64,000 nucleotides of DNA from positions 62,001 to 126,000 of the forward strand of contig NZ_FNNS01000008.1 of assembly GCF_900106795.1 (NCBI RefSeq), given 5' to 3'. The notes beneath the pieces were generated by a model. The model was not told where the DNA came from, ran no database searches, and saw nothing but the letters and a program-made list of their open reading frames with translations. Shown one piece after another: positions 9,201 through 17,256 of the stretch (positions are counted from its first letter, which is position 1; the number at the start of each line of letters is the position of its first letter). Source of the stretch: Aequorivita viscosa (GTDB lineage: Bacteria; Bacteroidota; Bacteroidia; Flavobacteriales; Flavobacteriaceae). Position numbers and translations under genes: made by a program.

Positions 9201-10605
9201 CAATACTCAATTCACCGTTAAAAAGCGGATTTTTGAGAACTCCGGAAAGTTTTATGTTTTGATATTTATAACCTTGAAAGGTAAAAGATGAAATAGCTCC
9301 GGAAACTTCGGTATTTACGGTGGACTGATTTAAGCCTCTTCCGTTAAAATTCAAATTACCAGAAACTCTTCCAACAGAAGCCGTTTTTGAAAGTCTTCCA
9401 AGGTTAAAACTCCTTAAAACAACATTTCCCCTGTAGTATGCATTATCGATATCTTCAATATTGCCAATTTTTAAATCCAATCTGGCTTGGCCAATCCTGC
9501 TCTGCAATAAGCCTTTAGTATTGAGTTCTGCATTTACTATAGAAGTATTTCCGTTTAACGTAAAACTGCCTAATTCTTTGAGTTCAACAGGAATAACATC
9601 GCCTAAAACCCTAGGCATAAAACGTCTTAAATCGAAATAATTGGTGCTTATATCGTGGTTACTTGCAACGATACTATAAGTCTTTTCATCGTTTAAAATG
9701 TTTTGAAATGCAAAATCTCCTTGAATATTAGTATCACTTGTAGTTAAACTAAGGTTGTTCGCAGTGAAGTTATTTAAGGTTCCTTGCATTTCTGTAGTTA
9801 ACTGCAATATTTGATCGGGACCAAACTCGTCGTAAAAAGCATTAAGGTCGTTTGTAGCAATTTTCGAATCTTTAAAATTAGCCGTTATCACAACGTCATT
9901 CACAAAATCTGACATTCCATTTTTGGAATAATCCAAATCTACATCGCCCACGACTTCTGATTTATCTGTTTCAAGCACCATATTTTTTAAGGTGATATTA
10001 GTTTCAGAATACAGAAAATCAGCTTTTAAGTTTTTTACATTAATACCTCGATCCAGATCAACTGAGAGGTTAAGAATATTTGCCCTCACATCGGTTCCTT
10101 GAATACTAAAACCGTTGGCATTGGCATTTACATTGTTAAAAACAAAGATTTCGGGATTGTCAAGGTTTTCATCAGTAATAGTAATTTTAGTGTTTTTTAT
10201 GCTAACATCATTCCCAAAAAGAAAAAAGGTAGAAGTAGATTCCTTCCCTGAATCAAACTTTTGGGCAAAAATAGAGAGATTGTCATTGTTCTCGCCTTTG
10301 TAGGTTTTCACATACAGTTTGGCTCGGTCTAGCGCAATATCACCAAAATCCAGCCTACCATTAATTAAATTGCGGAAATTGAGAATATCGGTTTGTACTT
10401 CTTTGCTAAATATTAGGGTATCTTGATGATGATCTGCAATATAAACATCGCGAATATCTACCTCGCCTTTCCAATTTAAACCGACTCGGGAAATATGAAT
10501 ATCGGTACCATAGGTTTCATTCAGGTTGTCTGTAACTTTTTTGGCAGCCCACGTTTGAACCGATGGAATTGAGAAAACAATAATCAAAAGCAAAAGCAGC
10601 AACAC
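6238..10605 (-). CDS. tamB: TamB-like translocation and assembly module protein
   Basis: This protein of about 1455 residues has a hydrophobic N-terminal anchor, a very long beta-rich middle of repeated strand patterns, and a C-terminal DUF490/TamB domain (about residues 1050-1420, including the FDGQFDFKYGGIIQ block). TamB proteins span the periplasm as hydrophobic grooves and act in outer-membrane protein insertion and lipid transport. The start is uncertain. GTG at 10603-10605 would give MLLLLLL with no basic residues. The open frame continues 17 codons upstream with a very basic stretch (KRIKKLRKIILRIF) but offers no ATG, GTG or TTG there. The gene is divergent from tsaD. Confidence 0.9.
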   Translation of the reverse strand: MLLLLLLIIVFSIPSVQTWAAKKVTDNLNETYGTDIHISRVGLNWKGEVDIRDVYIADHHQDTLIFSKEVQTDILNFRNLINGRLDFGDIALDRAKLYVKTYKGENNDNLSIFAQKFDSGKESTSTFFLFGNDVSIKNTKITITDENLDNPEIFVFNNVNANANGFSIQGTDVRANILNLSVDLDRGINVKNLKADFLYSETNITLKNMVLETDKSEVVGDVDLDYSKNGMSDFVNDVVITANFKDSKIATNDLNAFYDEFGPDQILQLTTEMQGTLNNFTANNLSLTTSDTNIQGDFAFQNILNDEKTYSIVASNHDISTNYFDLRRFMPRVLGDVIPVELKELGSFTLNGNTSIVNAELNTKGLLQSRIGQARLDLKIGNIEDIDNAYYRGNVVLRSFNLGRLSKTASVGRVSGNLNFNGRGLNQSTVNTEVSGAISSFTFQGYKYQNIKLSGVLKNPLFNGELSIDDPNLKLDFTGIIDSSSDTNKLDFEADVEFAELNKLNLVTRDSISVFTGKVVVDMKGKTIDDVVGTINFSQTFYQNEREYYYFDDFTVTSSFDDKVRTIEVNSPDIINGKISGEFLIEDIPNLFQNGVASIYANYIPREVTTNQYINYEFVVYNKIVDVFVPQLKLGDNTRVKGAVFSDKSKFELDFRSPEIMLFGNYIGNLNVQMDNDNPLFNTYIAADNVNLGFYDITDLNVINKTLTDTMYVRAEFKGGEKKEDLFNLSLYHTINPKGKSVIGVKKSDITYKENVWYLNEHNNRLNKVVFDDNFKELRIDSLVLSHQNELIQMAGTIRDSTYKDLKLRFRDVNIGNITPEFDSLRLQGNMNGKFDFLQKDGAFYPNSSVTIDDVIINDIPFGDLVANVDGNEDLTKYDINASLTNNNIRSINAVGRIDVAPKNPQIQLDVDLNQFNLQAFSPFGGDVITDIRGLVTGSATVSGNYKSPDINGRLLLENSGLKVPYLNTDFDIENNAQIIVSKNKFEIGNTVITDTKYGTKGILYGNASHREFGSWELDLHIDSNDRILVLDTPHDEDALYYGTAFISGFVSMKGPVDELVIKADATTERGTSFKIPISETETISDDSFVYFLSPEEKRARIEGETVVSADIKKMTLEFDLNLNKNAEVEVVVDQVNNSTLKGRGSGTLLLRIDTAGKFLMYGDFVVFDGQFDFKYGGIIQRNIEVVPGGSIVWDGAPEKANLELSALYNTEANPSVLLDNPSINRKIPVEVYVDLKGLLEQPELNFKIEFPRVSSTLKSELQFKLQTEEQRQNQALFLLASNSFVNDSYSGTNAFAGTVADRVSGIVNSLFADQDGKFRVGLDYSVGSTTPDQETADRFGITLSTQINERILINGKVGVPVGGATETAVAGDIEVQWLINEDGSLRMKFFNRQADLQFIGEDQIFEQGTGISYSVDFNTFRELMRKLFQNKSTKEEIVLPIVPDDNTYPVDFEP

Positions 10606-10695
10606 AATGATTGCAAAGATTCGAAGTATTATTTTACGAAGTTTTTTGATACGCTTTTAATGTTTTAATTTTACCCGTTACAAAATTTTCACGCT

Positions 10696-11718
10696 TTGGC
10701 ACAAAAAAACTGTTATATACTTGGTATCGAATCATCTTGCGACGATACTGCTGCAGCCGTTATTAACAACGGTTCAATCCTCAGCAATGTTGTTGCTACC
10801 CAGGAAATTCACGAACAATATGGAGGGGTTGTCCCTGAGTTGGCATCACGTGCCCATCAGCAAAACATTGTTCCCGTTGTTCACCAAGCGTTACACAAGG
10901 CAAATATCGACAAAAATCAGTTATCTGCCATTGCCTTTACACGCGGACCAGGGCTTATGGGATCTTTATTAGTAGGAACCTCATTTTCAAAATCTTTAGC
11001 CCTTGGATTGGGGATTCCCTTGATAGATGTGGATCACCTTCAAGCGCACATTTTAGCACATTTTATTAAAACCGACGGAAAGGAGATGCCAAACTTCCCG
11101 TTTTTAGCAATGACCATTAGTGGCGGACATACGCAAATCGTGAAAGTGAGCGATTATTTTAAAATGGAAGTAATTGGGCAAACCATAGATGATGCCGTAG
11201 GCGAAGCATTTGACAAAAGTGCAAAAATATTAGGACTACCCTACCCAGGCGGTCCATTGGTCGATAAATATGCGCAAAAAGGAAACCCCAAAGCCTTTAA
11301 ATTCCCAAAACCGAAAGTTGGGCCAATGGATTTTAGCTTTAGCGGATTAAAAACTTCGGTACTGTATTTTGTTGAAAAAGAAACCCGTAAAAACCCCGAT
11401 TTTATTTCAGAAAACATAGAGGATATATGTGCGAGCTTGCAGTTTACCATTGTTTCGTACTTAATGGATAAACTGAAAAACGCAGTTAAAGAAACGGGAA
11501 TAAAAGAAATTGCAATTGGCGGCGGGGTTTCAGCAAATAGTGGAATTAGAAAGGCATTACAAGAAGCCGAAGCGAAATACGGCTGGAAAACCCACATTCC
11601 AGATTTTGAGTTCTGTACAGATAATGCAGCAATGATTGCAATTGTAGGCGAATTGAAATACAAAGATCAAAACTTTGCTGAAAGCAATGTAATGGCATCG
11701 GCCAGGATGAAATTTTAA
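10696..11718 (+). CDS. tsaD: tRNA N6-threonylcarbamoyltransferase TsaD
   Basis: This 340-residue protein matches full-length TsaD. It has the ILGIESSCDDTAAAV start of the ASKHA fold, the metal ligands H114 and H118 in DHLQAHILAH, the ISGGHTQI block and the GGGVSANSGIR block. TsaD transfers the threonylcarbamoyl group to A37 of ANN-decoding tRNAs, working with TsaB and TsaE, which are not in this window. The start is TTG at 10696. The frame has a stop 10 codons upstream and no ATG, and the family N-terminus begins exactly here. Confidence 0.97.
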   Translation: MAQKNCYILGIESSCDDTAAAVINNGSILSNVVATQEIHEQYGGVVPELASRAHQQNIVPVVHQALHKANIDKNQLSAIAFTRGPGLMGSLLVGTSFSKSLALGLGIPLIDVDHLQAHILAHFIKTDGKEMPNFPFLAMTISGGHTQIVKVSDYFKMEVIGQTIDDAVGEAFDKSAKILGLPYPGGPLVDKYAQKGNPKAFKFPKPKVGPMDFSFSGLKTSVLYFVEKETRKNPDFISENIEDICASLQFTIVSYLMDKLKNAVKETGIKEIAIGGGVSANSGIRKALQEAEAKYGWKTHIPDFEFCTDNAAMIAIVGELKYKDQNFAESNVMASARMKF

Positions 11719-11880
11719 AATGGTGGGTGCTGGATGACAAAAGTTCAAACCAACCTGCATGGTCGCTGTGCAAGGCTTGTTGAAGTATTGTTTTCTATTT
11801 CGCAGTAGAAAGAAAACCTCCTTATAGGTCTGAATGGACTTGTCCTGAATGAAAATAAAAACACCACAAATTAAATACTC

Positions 11881-12609
11881 ATGCAACTTTTTTACAACCC
11901 CAACATTTCAGCATCTGATAGTTATCGCAATACAAAAGAAGTTACATTCGACAAGGAAGAAAGTCGACATATCGTCAAGGTTTTACGAATGAAAGAAGGT
12001 GATACCTTTAAAATTACGAATGGAAAAGGGACTTTTTTTAATGCTGAAATTATAAGTGCCAATCCAAAAGGCTGTTTGGTTAAAATTCTATCAGAAGAAA
12101 ATCAATCCCCACTCCCCTACAAACTTCATCTTGTGGTGGCGCCAACAAAATTGAACGACCGTTATGAATGGTTTTTAGAGAAAGCTACCGAAATAGGTGT
12201 TTCTGAAATCACCCCAATCATTTGCGACCACAGCGAACGAAAAGTAATTAAAGTAGAACGCTATGAAAAGATTCTTCAAAGCGCGATGAAACAATCTTTA
12301 AAAGCATTTTTACCTGTTTTAAATCCAGCGATTTCATTTAAAGAGTTCATTGAAACAAAAAATGACACGGACTCTTTAAGATTTATAGCCCATTGTGAAG
12401 AGACCGACAAAAAATCTTTAAAGTCCCTTTTACTGCCTAAAAAAAACATCACTATTCTCATCGGACCTGAAGGTGATTTTTCTTCAGAAGAAATCGATCT
12501 CGCTATAAAAAATGGCTTTAATCCAGTTGCTTTGGGTGAAAGTCGCTTACGAACAGAAACAGCGGCTGTCGTTGCTTGCCACAGCGTTGCATTTGTAAAT
12601 GAAGTCTGA
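11881..12609 (+). CDS. rsmE: 16S rRNA (uracil1498-N3)-methyltransferase RsmE
   Basis: This 242-residue SPOUT methyltransferase has the RsmE signature ILIGPEGDFSSEEID near residue 195 and LGESRLRTETAAVVA near 220, which form the trefoil-knot SAM site. An N-terminal PUA-like domain carries the FDKEESRHIVKVLRMKEGD block. It methylates U1498 of 16S rRNA in the 30S subunit. It follows tsaD on the same strand after a 162-bp spacer. The length is normal for the family. Confidence 0.95.
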   Translation: MQLFYNPNISASDSYRNTKEVTFDKEESRHIVKVLRMKEGDTFKITNGKGTFFNAEIISANPKGCLVKILSEENQSPLPYKLHLVVAPTKLNDRYEWFLEKATEIGVSEITPIICDHSERKVIKVERYEKILQSAMKQSLKAFLPVLNPAISFKEFIETKNDTDSLRFIAHCEETDKKSLKSLLLPKKNITILIGPEGDFSSEEIDLAIKNGFNPVALGESRLRTETAAVVACHSVAFVNEV

Positions 12610-12812
12610 AATTTTCCTTGATTTTTTAAACCATCAATTAAAATGAAATAGGACGAAAGGACATATGACATGGGAGTAAATCAATATTTACCTGAAGGCA
12701 TGTTTATCAAATTTATTCTGTTCTATGCCCAACGGCCTACTGTATTAAATCGTTTTGGTCTTCTAAAAAATATAACACCTATATTCCCCTTGAATTTGTA
12801 CTTTTGAAAGCT

Positions 12813-13469
12813 ATGCGAATAAAACTTTTCTTAGTTTCCCTTTTCGTTCACATTGCGCTTGGGCTTGGAAATATTTCAGCTCAGGAAATTGCAGTGCTTC
12901 ATTACGGCGGAGGAGGCGATTGGTATGCGAATCCTACTTCACTTCCTAATTTAGCGAAATTTTGTAATCAGCACATCGATACTGCAATTGCAGAAAAAAT
13001 TGGAACCGTTACCCCTGGAAGCGTAGATTTATTTGACTATCCGTTTGTACATATGACTGGGCACGGAAACGTATATTTTTCATCAGAAGAAGCCGAAAAC
13101 TTACGGAAATACTTAATGAGCGGCGGGTTTCTCCACATAGACGACAACTATGGGATGGATCAATATATTAGAAAAGAAATTGTCAAAGTTTTTCCAAACA
13201 AAGAATTAAAAGAGCTTCCTGTAAACCATCCTATATTCAATTATTTCTATAAGTTTCCACAAGGTTTACCTAAAATCCACGTTCATGATGGCATGCCACC
13301 ACAAGCATTTGGGATTTATGTAGAAGATAGATTGGTTTTGCTCTATACTTACGAATCTGACTTAGGAAATGGATGGGAAAACCCTGGAGTGCATAATGAC
13401 CCGCCAGAAGTTCGGTTAAAGGCGCTACAAATGGGTGCCAATATGATAAAGTATGTGTTTGAGAATTAA
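12813..13469 (+). CDS. Exported DUF4159 domain protein
   Basis: Starting at ATG 12813, the 218-residue product has a signal peptide (MRIKLFLVSLFVHIALGLGNISA). The DUF4159 fold follows with GGGGDWYANPTSLPNL, the HMTGHGNVYFSSEEAENLRKYL block and GFLHIDDNYGMD. The DUF4159 fold resembles glutamine-amidotransferase-like domains, but its activity is unknown. An in-frame TTG at 12804 would add three residues, and ATG is preferred because it gives a normal signal peptide. It lies in the tsaD-rsmE strand block and is followed by an AI-2E-family permease. Confidence 0.85.
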   Translation: MRIKLFLVSLFVHIALGLGNISAQEIAVLHYGGGGDWYANPTSLPNLAKFCNQHIDTAIAEKIGTVTPGSVDLFDYPFVHMTGHGNVYFSSEEAENLRKYLMSGGFLHIDDNYGMDQYIRKEIVKVFPNKELKELPVNHPIFNYFYKFPQGLPKIHVHDGMPPQAFGIYVEDRLVLLYTYESDLGNGWENPGVHNDPPEVRLKALQMGANMIKYVFEN

Positions 13470-13617
13470 TTCACTTTAAGCTCCAATATACAGTACAATC
13501 ATCAATAATAGTTTCGGTTTTTTTGTAGCTACAATTAACCAAAATTTATGTTGAAACCACAAATCCCTTAACATAACTTTTATTATTTTCCGAATAAGAA
13601 TATAGTATATTTACCCT

Positions 13618-14712
13618 GTGAAAACCAATGCAAAAGCAATCACTATAGGAATACTTAAGGCCCTAGCCGTTGTGGCTGGGATTTTTGTTTTACTATGGTT
13701 TCTCTACAAAATACAAGCCCTAATATTATTTGTTGGGTTGGCAATTGTACTCTCCCTTATTGGACGACCTTTGGTACATTTTCTAAAGTATCGTTTAAAA
13801 TTAAGAAACACCTTAGCTTCTGTTTTAACACTCTTGGTCATTATTGGCACTATTGTTTTAATGATGCGTATTTTCTTTCCCGTAATTGTGGAGCAAGGCA
13901 AGCATATTTCCAGAATAGATTTTAATCAGGTAAAACAAGATTTAAACGAACTTAACATTCAGGCTAGTGATTATCTTGGTGTAGATCATTTTCAGTTGGT
14001 AGAAGCAATAAAGCAATCTTCCTATGTTCAAGATTTCAATGTAGATATAATACCAAGTTTTTTGCAAATTTTCTTAGCAAGATTAGGCAATGTTATTGTT
14101 GGAATTTTCTCTGTATTGTTTATTTCTTTTTTCTTATTAAAAGATGAAAGCCTCATTGCCCGTAGTGTTTTAGCTCTTGCGCGAAATAGAGATGAGGAGA
14201 AGTTTAAAAGAATACTAATTAAAATTAACGAGTTGCTTTCTAGATACTTTATAGGGCTGTTATTACAAATTATAATTCTTTTTCTCTTTTATTCGGTCAT
14301 CCTACTCTACATAGATATTAACGATGCTATTGCCGTAGCACTAATTTGTGCATTCCTAAACATTGTTCCATACTTAGGACCGTTAATTGGATGGGGAATA
14401 ATGCTTTTAGTAATAGTTTCAAACAATCTGGGAGCCGATTTTTCCACAGGATTGTTGCCTCTATTAATCATAGCTTCCATAGGGTATTCCGTGGCACAAC
14501 TCTTTGATAACCTTATCACACAACCCGTAATTTTTGGACGAAGTGTTCGCTCTCATCCGCTGGAAATATTTGTTGCAATACTAATTGGAGGCTTCGTTTT
14601 TGGCATTTTTGGGATGGTATTGGCAGTTCCAACATACACAAGTATAAAAGTAATTGCAAAGGAATTTCTTTCGGAACAAAAAATTGTAAAACACCTTACC
14701 CGTAATCTTTAA
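13618..14712 (+). CDS. AI-2E family transporter (PerM/TqsA-like permease)
   Basis: This 364-residue polytopic membrane protein starts at GTG. It has the AI-2E exporter superfamily pattern: paired hydrophobic helices at the N-terminus, a long extracytoplasmic helical segment, then NIVPYLGPLIGW and DNLITQPVIFGRSVRSHPLEIFVAILIGG near the C-terminus. Members include TqsA and sodium/proton antiporter-like proteins, and the substrate cannot be inferred. Only three bases separate its stop from the TTG of the next gene, so the two are very probably coexpressed. Confidence 0.9.
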   Translation: MKTNAKAITIGILKALAVVAGIFVLLWFLYKIQALILFVGLAIVLSLIGRPLVHFLKYRLKLRNTLASVLTLLVIIGTIVLMMRIFFPVIVEQGKHISRIDFNQVKQDLNELNIQASDYLGVDHFQLVEAIKQSSYVQDFNVDIIPSFLQIFLARLGNVIVGIFSVLFISFFLLKDESLIARSVLALARNRDEEKFKRILIKINELLSRYFIGLLLQIIILFLFYSVILLYIDINDAIAVALICAFLNIVPYLGPLIGWGIMLLVIVSNNLGADFSTGLLPLLIIASIGYSVAQLFDNLITQPVIFGRSVRSHPLEIFVAILIGGFVFGIFGMVLAVPTYTSIKVIAKEFLSEQKIVKHLTRNL

Positions 14713-14715
14713 TAA

Positions 14716-15885
14716 TTGATTAATAAAGGTCTTTTACATAGTGCGGTTCAAGAATTTATAAGAAGCTATAACGAGGCTGTTTCAAAACTTGCCTTTGCAG
14801 GAAGCCCCTTCAAAAATATTGCCGTTCAAGAGCTGATGCAGCAAATTGAAAGTAGAAGAAGGATTGAAAAAAAACTTCCCACTTGGTTTGAAACATCAAA
14901 TATTATCTATCCTCCCAAATTAAACTTAGAGCAAACTTCTTCCGAAACAACCGCCAAGTACAAAGCTTCATTAGTGAGCGGTGAAACTTTGGCAGATATA
15001 ACAGGAGGTTTTGGCGTTGATTGCTTTTTCTTTGCTGAAAGGTTTACTAGCGTTCATCATTTTGAAGTCAACACAGATCTTTCGGAAATCGCCCAAAACA
15101 ACTTTAAAATATTAGACAGGCCGAATATTCGCTGTAAAGCTGAAGACGGATTAAACCGTGTTCTAAACAACGAATACAGCGTTATTTACGCGGATCCATC
15201 CCGCCGCCACGATAGCAAAGGCAAAGTTTTTTTCTTACACGATTGTTTGCCCAATATTCCAAAACATATTTCTGAAATATTAACCCACTGTAACACATTC
15301 CTTCTAAAAACTTCTCCGATGTTAGATATATCGGTCGGCTTAGATGAGTTGCAAAATGTTTCAGAAATTCATATTGTGGCAGTTGAAAATGAAGTAAAAG
15401 AACTGTTGTGGTTGCTTCAGAAAAACAATGAAGAGCCCTTGAAAGTTAAAACCATAAACTTTACAAAGTCTGGTCAAGAACAGTTTGATTTTGAATGGGA
15501 GGAAACTTCAAAGGCGACTTATAGTTTGGCTCAAAAGTATCTTTATGAACCCAATGCTGCAATTCTAAAGAGTGGTGCTTTCAATTTACTTTCGGACAAA
15601 CTGAAACTGAACAAGCTAAACAGAAACACGCATCTTTATACGAGCGAGACATTAAAAGATTTCCCTGGAAGAAGATTTTTAATTGAAAAAGTGATTCCTT
15701 ACACTAAATCTGAAATGCGGTTAGCTTTGAATTTTAGAAAAGCAAATATTGCGACACGAAACTTCCCTGAATCTGTAGCTACACTTCGAAAGAAATGGAA
15801 AATTGCCGATGGCGGGAATGTTTATTTGTTCTTCGTAACGAATTTAAACGATAAGAAGGAAATGCTGATTTGTTCTAAGGTCTAG
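14716..15885 (+). CDS. Class I SAM methyltransferase with THUMP-like domain (PG_1098 family)
   Basis: This 389-residue protein starts at TTG. ADITGGFGVDCFFFA (about residues 94-108) is the SAM-binding motif I, and IYADPSRRHDSKGKVFFLHDC near 155-175 occupies the catalytic motif position. The C-terminal third has the THUMP-like/ferredoxin-like domain found in the Porphyromonas PG_1098 family, ending GNVYLFFVTN. RNA is the probable substrate by fold, but no modified site is established that I know of. It is tightly coupled to the AI-2E-family gene upstream. Confidence 0.85.
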   Translation: MINKGLLHSAVQEFIRSYNEAVSKLAFAGSPFKNIAVQELMQQIESRRRIEKKLPTWFETSNIIYPPKLNLEQTSSETTAKYKASLVSGETLADITGGFGVDCFFFAERFTSVHHFEVNTDLSEIAQNNFKILDRPNIRCKAEDGLNRVLNNEYSVIYADPSRRHDSKGKVFFLHDCLPNIPKHISEILTHCNTFLLKTSPMLDISVGLDELQNVSEIHIVAVENEVKELLWLLQKNNEEPLKVKTINFTKSGQEQFDFEWEETSKATYSLAQKYLYEPNAAILKSGAFNLLSDKLKLNKLNRNTHLYTSETLKDFPGRRFLIEKVIPYTKSEMRLALNFRKANIATRNFPESVATLRKKWKIADGGNVYLFFVTNLNDKKEMLICSKV

Positions 15886-16429
15886 TTGTTTTCTAAAACC
15901 ACTTTTAAAAAGGTGAATATTTGTGAATCTTTTATCAAAAAAACTGTTGTGGTTAGTCTTTGGAAAAAGAATAGACATCGTCAAAAAAGCCATGGATTAA
16001 TGATAAAGGCGAAATCCTTGAAACAAGTATTTTGATGTCTTAGGGTTGATTATTAGCGCTTATTTAGGCGACTTTAACCCCACGCCATCTGAAAGAATCC
16101 AAAAGCTGCACACAGCAGATATTAGCAGTGCAATTACATCTACCCTAAGATTATACTCAATTCCATTCATAACCAATTCACAAACGTTTCTGATGAACCA
16201 ATCTAAGCTTAAATATAACAGTTTATGGAGAGGAAATAGGAACCCAGATTTTTGTCTATTTAGTTTGACACTAATTTTAGCATAAGGCTAAAATCGCCCA
16301 ACGATTGGGGTTAAATTAGAAACCTATAGTGAATCGATTATCCAACGTTAAAAGGAAGGAGTGCATCAAAAATAGTAAGGAGGAAAATAGGTTGGCAATG
16401 GGATAACCTAGGAGTATCTGTGAAGTATA

Positions 16430-16484
16430 GTCGGCATTGAGTCGGCATTGAGTCGGCTTTCGGTCGGCATTAGATCGGCTTTGG
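16430..16484. repeat. Five-copy 11-bp tandem repeat
   Basis: Units read GTCGGCATTGA, GTCGGCATTGA, GTCGGCTTTCG, GTCGGCATTAG and ATCGGCTTTGG, in register at 11-bp spacing. The TCGGC core is constant and locally more GC-rich than its surroundings. No open frame uses it convincingly. Confidence 0.85.
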
Positions 16485-16711
16485 GAAGAAATAAAGAAGC
16501 GATTTACTTAATTTGATTGATCAACAAGTTTGACCTTAACACTCTTATTATTAACTGTTCACAGTGTACTAATATACGACATTTGGAAGGTGACATCAAG
16601 TTTATTTGAAAAATTCTGAGCTTAAAGTTTAGGTTGTTTATCCAATCCTTACCCCTAGAGAGGAACTTTTCTTAAATATAAATTGTTTGAAAAATGTTTG
16701 ATTAACAAAAA

Positions 16712-16742
16712 AAGCATCTACAGAATTCATCTATAAATGCTT
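16712..16742 (-). terminator. Terminator downstream of tRNA-Arg
   Basis: Read on the minus strand, AAGCAT...ATGCTT form an extended stem with two G-T wobbles, followed by a T-tract. The mismatched C-A appearance on the plus strand shows that it functions only for minus-strand transcription. Confidence 0.75.
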
Positions 16743-16752
16743 GATTACTAAG

Positions 16753-16826
<74 letters not shown>

Positions 16827-16834
16827 ATTAAAAT

Positions 16835-16869
16835 AAAAAAGCCGAACAATATCAATTGTCCGGCTTTTT
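16835..16869 (-). terminator. Terminator between tRNA-Pro and tRNA-Arg
   Basis: On the minus strand GCCGGACAA and TTGTTCGGC pair with one G-T wobble, flanked by A and T runs. The hairpin lies right after tRNA-Pro, implying that tRNA-Arg has its own promoter or depends on read-through. Confidence 0.75.
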
Positions 16870-16870
16870 G

Positions 16871-16945
16871 TCGGGGTGGCAGGATTCGAACCTGCGACCT
16901 CCTGCTCCCAAAGCAGGCGCGATGACCGGGCTACGCTACACCCCG
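16871..16945 (-). tRNA. tRNA-Pro (anticodon TGG)
   Basis: The acceptor CGGGGTG pairs with CACCCCG. The anticodon stem CCTGC/GCAGG closes the loop TTTGGGA, which places TGG at the anticodon. A TTCGAAT T-loop is present and CCA is not encoded. Confidence 0.97.
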
Positions 16946-17036
16946 AAAAAGTTTTTTTAGAACTTTAACTTTTCTAACATTAAAAAACATATTCTAAATC
17001 CGGCAACTTAGAATACTATTTGTTTTTATGTCAATG

Positions 17037-17120
17037 CGGAGAGACAGGGACTCGAACCCTGGCGACGGTTACCCGTCGACAGATTAGCAATCTGCTCCGT
17101 TACCACTCCGGCACCTCTCC
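17037..17120 (-). tRNA. tRNA-Ser (anticodon GCT)
   Basis: A class II tRNA of about 84 bases. The acceptor GGAGAGG pairs with TCTCTCC (one wobble), the loop TTGCTAA carries GCT, and a long variable arm GACGGGTAACCGTC is present. The T-loop is TTCGAGT and the discriminator is G. Confidence 0.97.
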
Positions 17121-17256
17121 AATTATGTAATGAACTTGTTGCTTTAAATTGCGGTTGCAAATGTATGTCTTCATTTGGAATAACGCAAACAAAAAACAGC
17201 CTTTTTTAAACATATTATCTAATTCGTTGATTTTATGGATTATTGAATGGTGAAAA

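Larger units (their letters stand above)
15886..16752. other. Gene-poor stretch between the THUMP-like methyltransferase gene and the tRNA cluster
   Basis: About 870 bp hold no convincing gene. A 79-codon open frame at 16046-16285 lacks a recognisable domain, and its composition looks accidental in its second half. The first part (GDFNPTPSERIQKLHTADISS) could be a decayed fragment. The distinctive content is the 11-bp tandem repeat at 16430-16484 and the terminator of the tRNA-Arg gene at the right end. Confidence 0.5.

Noticed and set aside
11241-11663. 140-codon open frame antisense to tsaD
   Set aside because: It is a shadow of the tsaD coding sequence with no family features.
12799-12806. 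TACTTTTG as a -7 element implying a leaderless DUF4159 transcript
   Set aside because: It matches TAnnTTTG but has no TTTG at the right distance and overlaps an alternative TTG start, so the evidence is too weak.
16046-16285. 79-codon open frame in the gene-poor stretch before the tRNA cluster
   Set aside because: It has no recognised domain, no start context and an atypical composition. It was mentioned only as a possible decayed fragment.
16430-16484. CRISPR array
   Set aside because: The repeats are only 11 bp with no spacers, and no cas genes are present.
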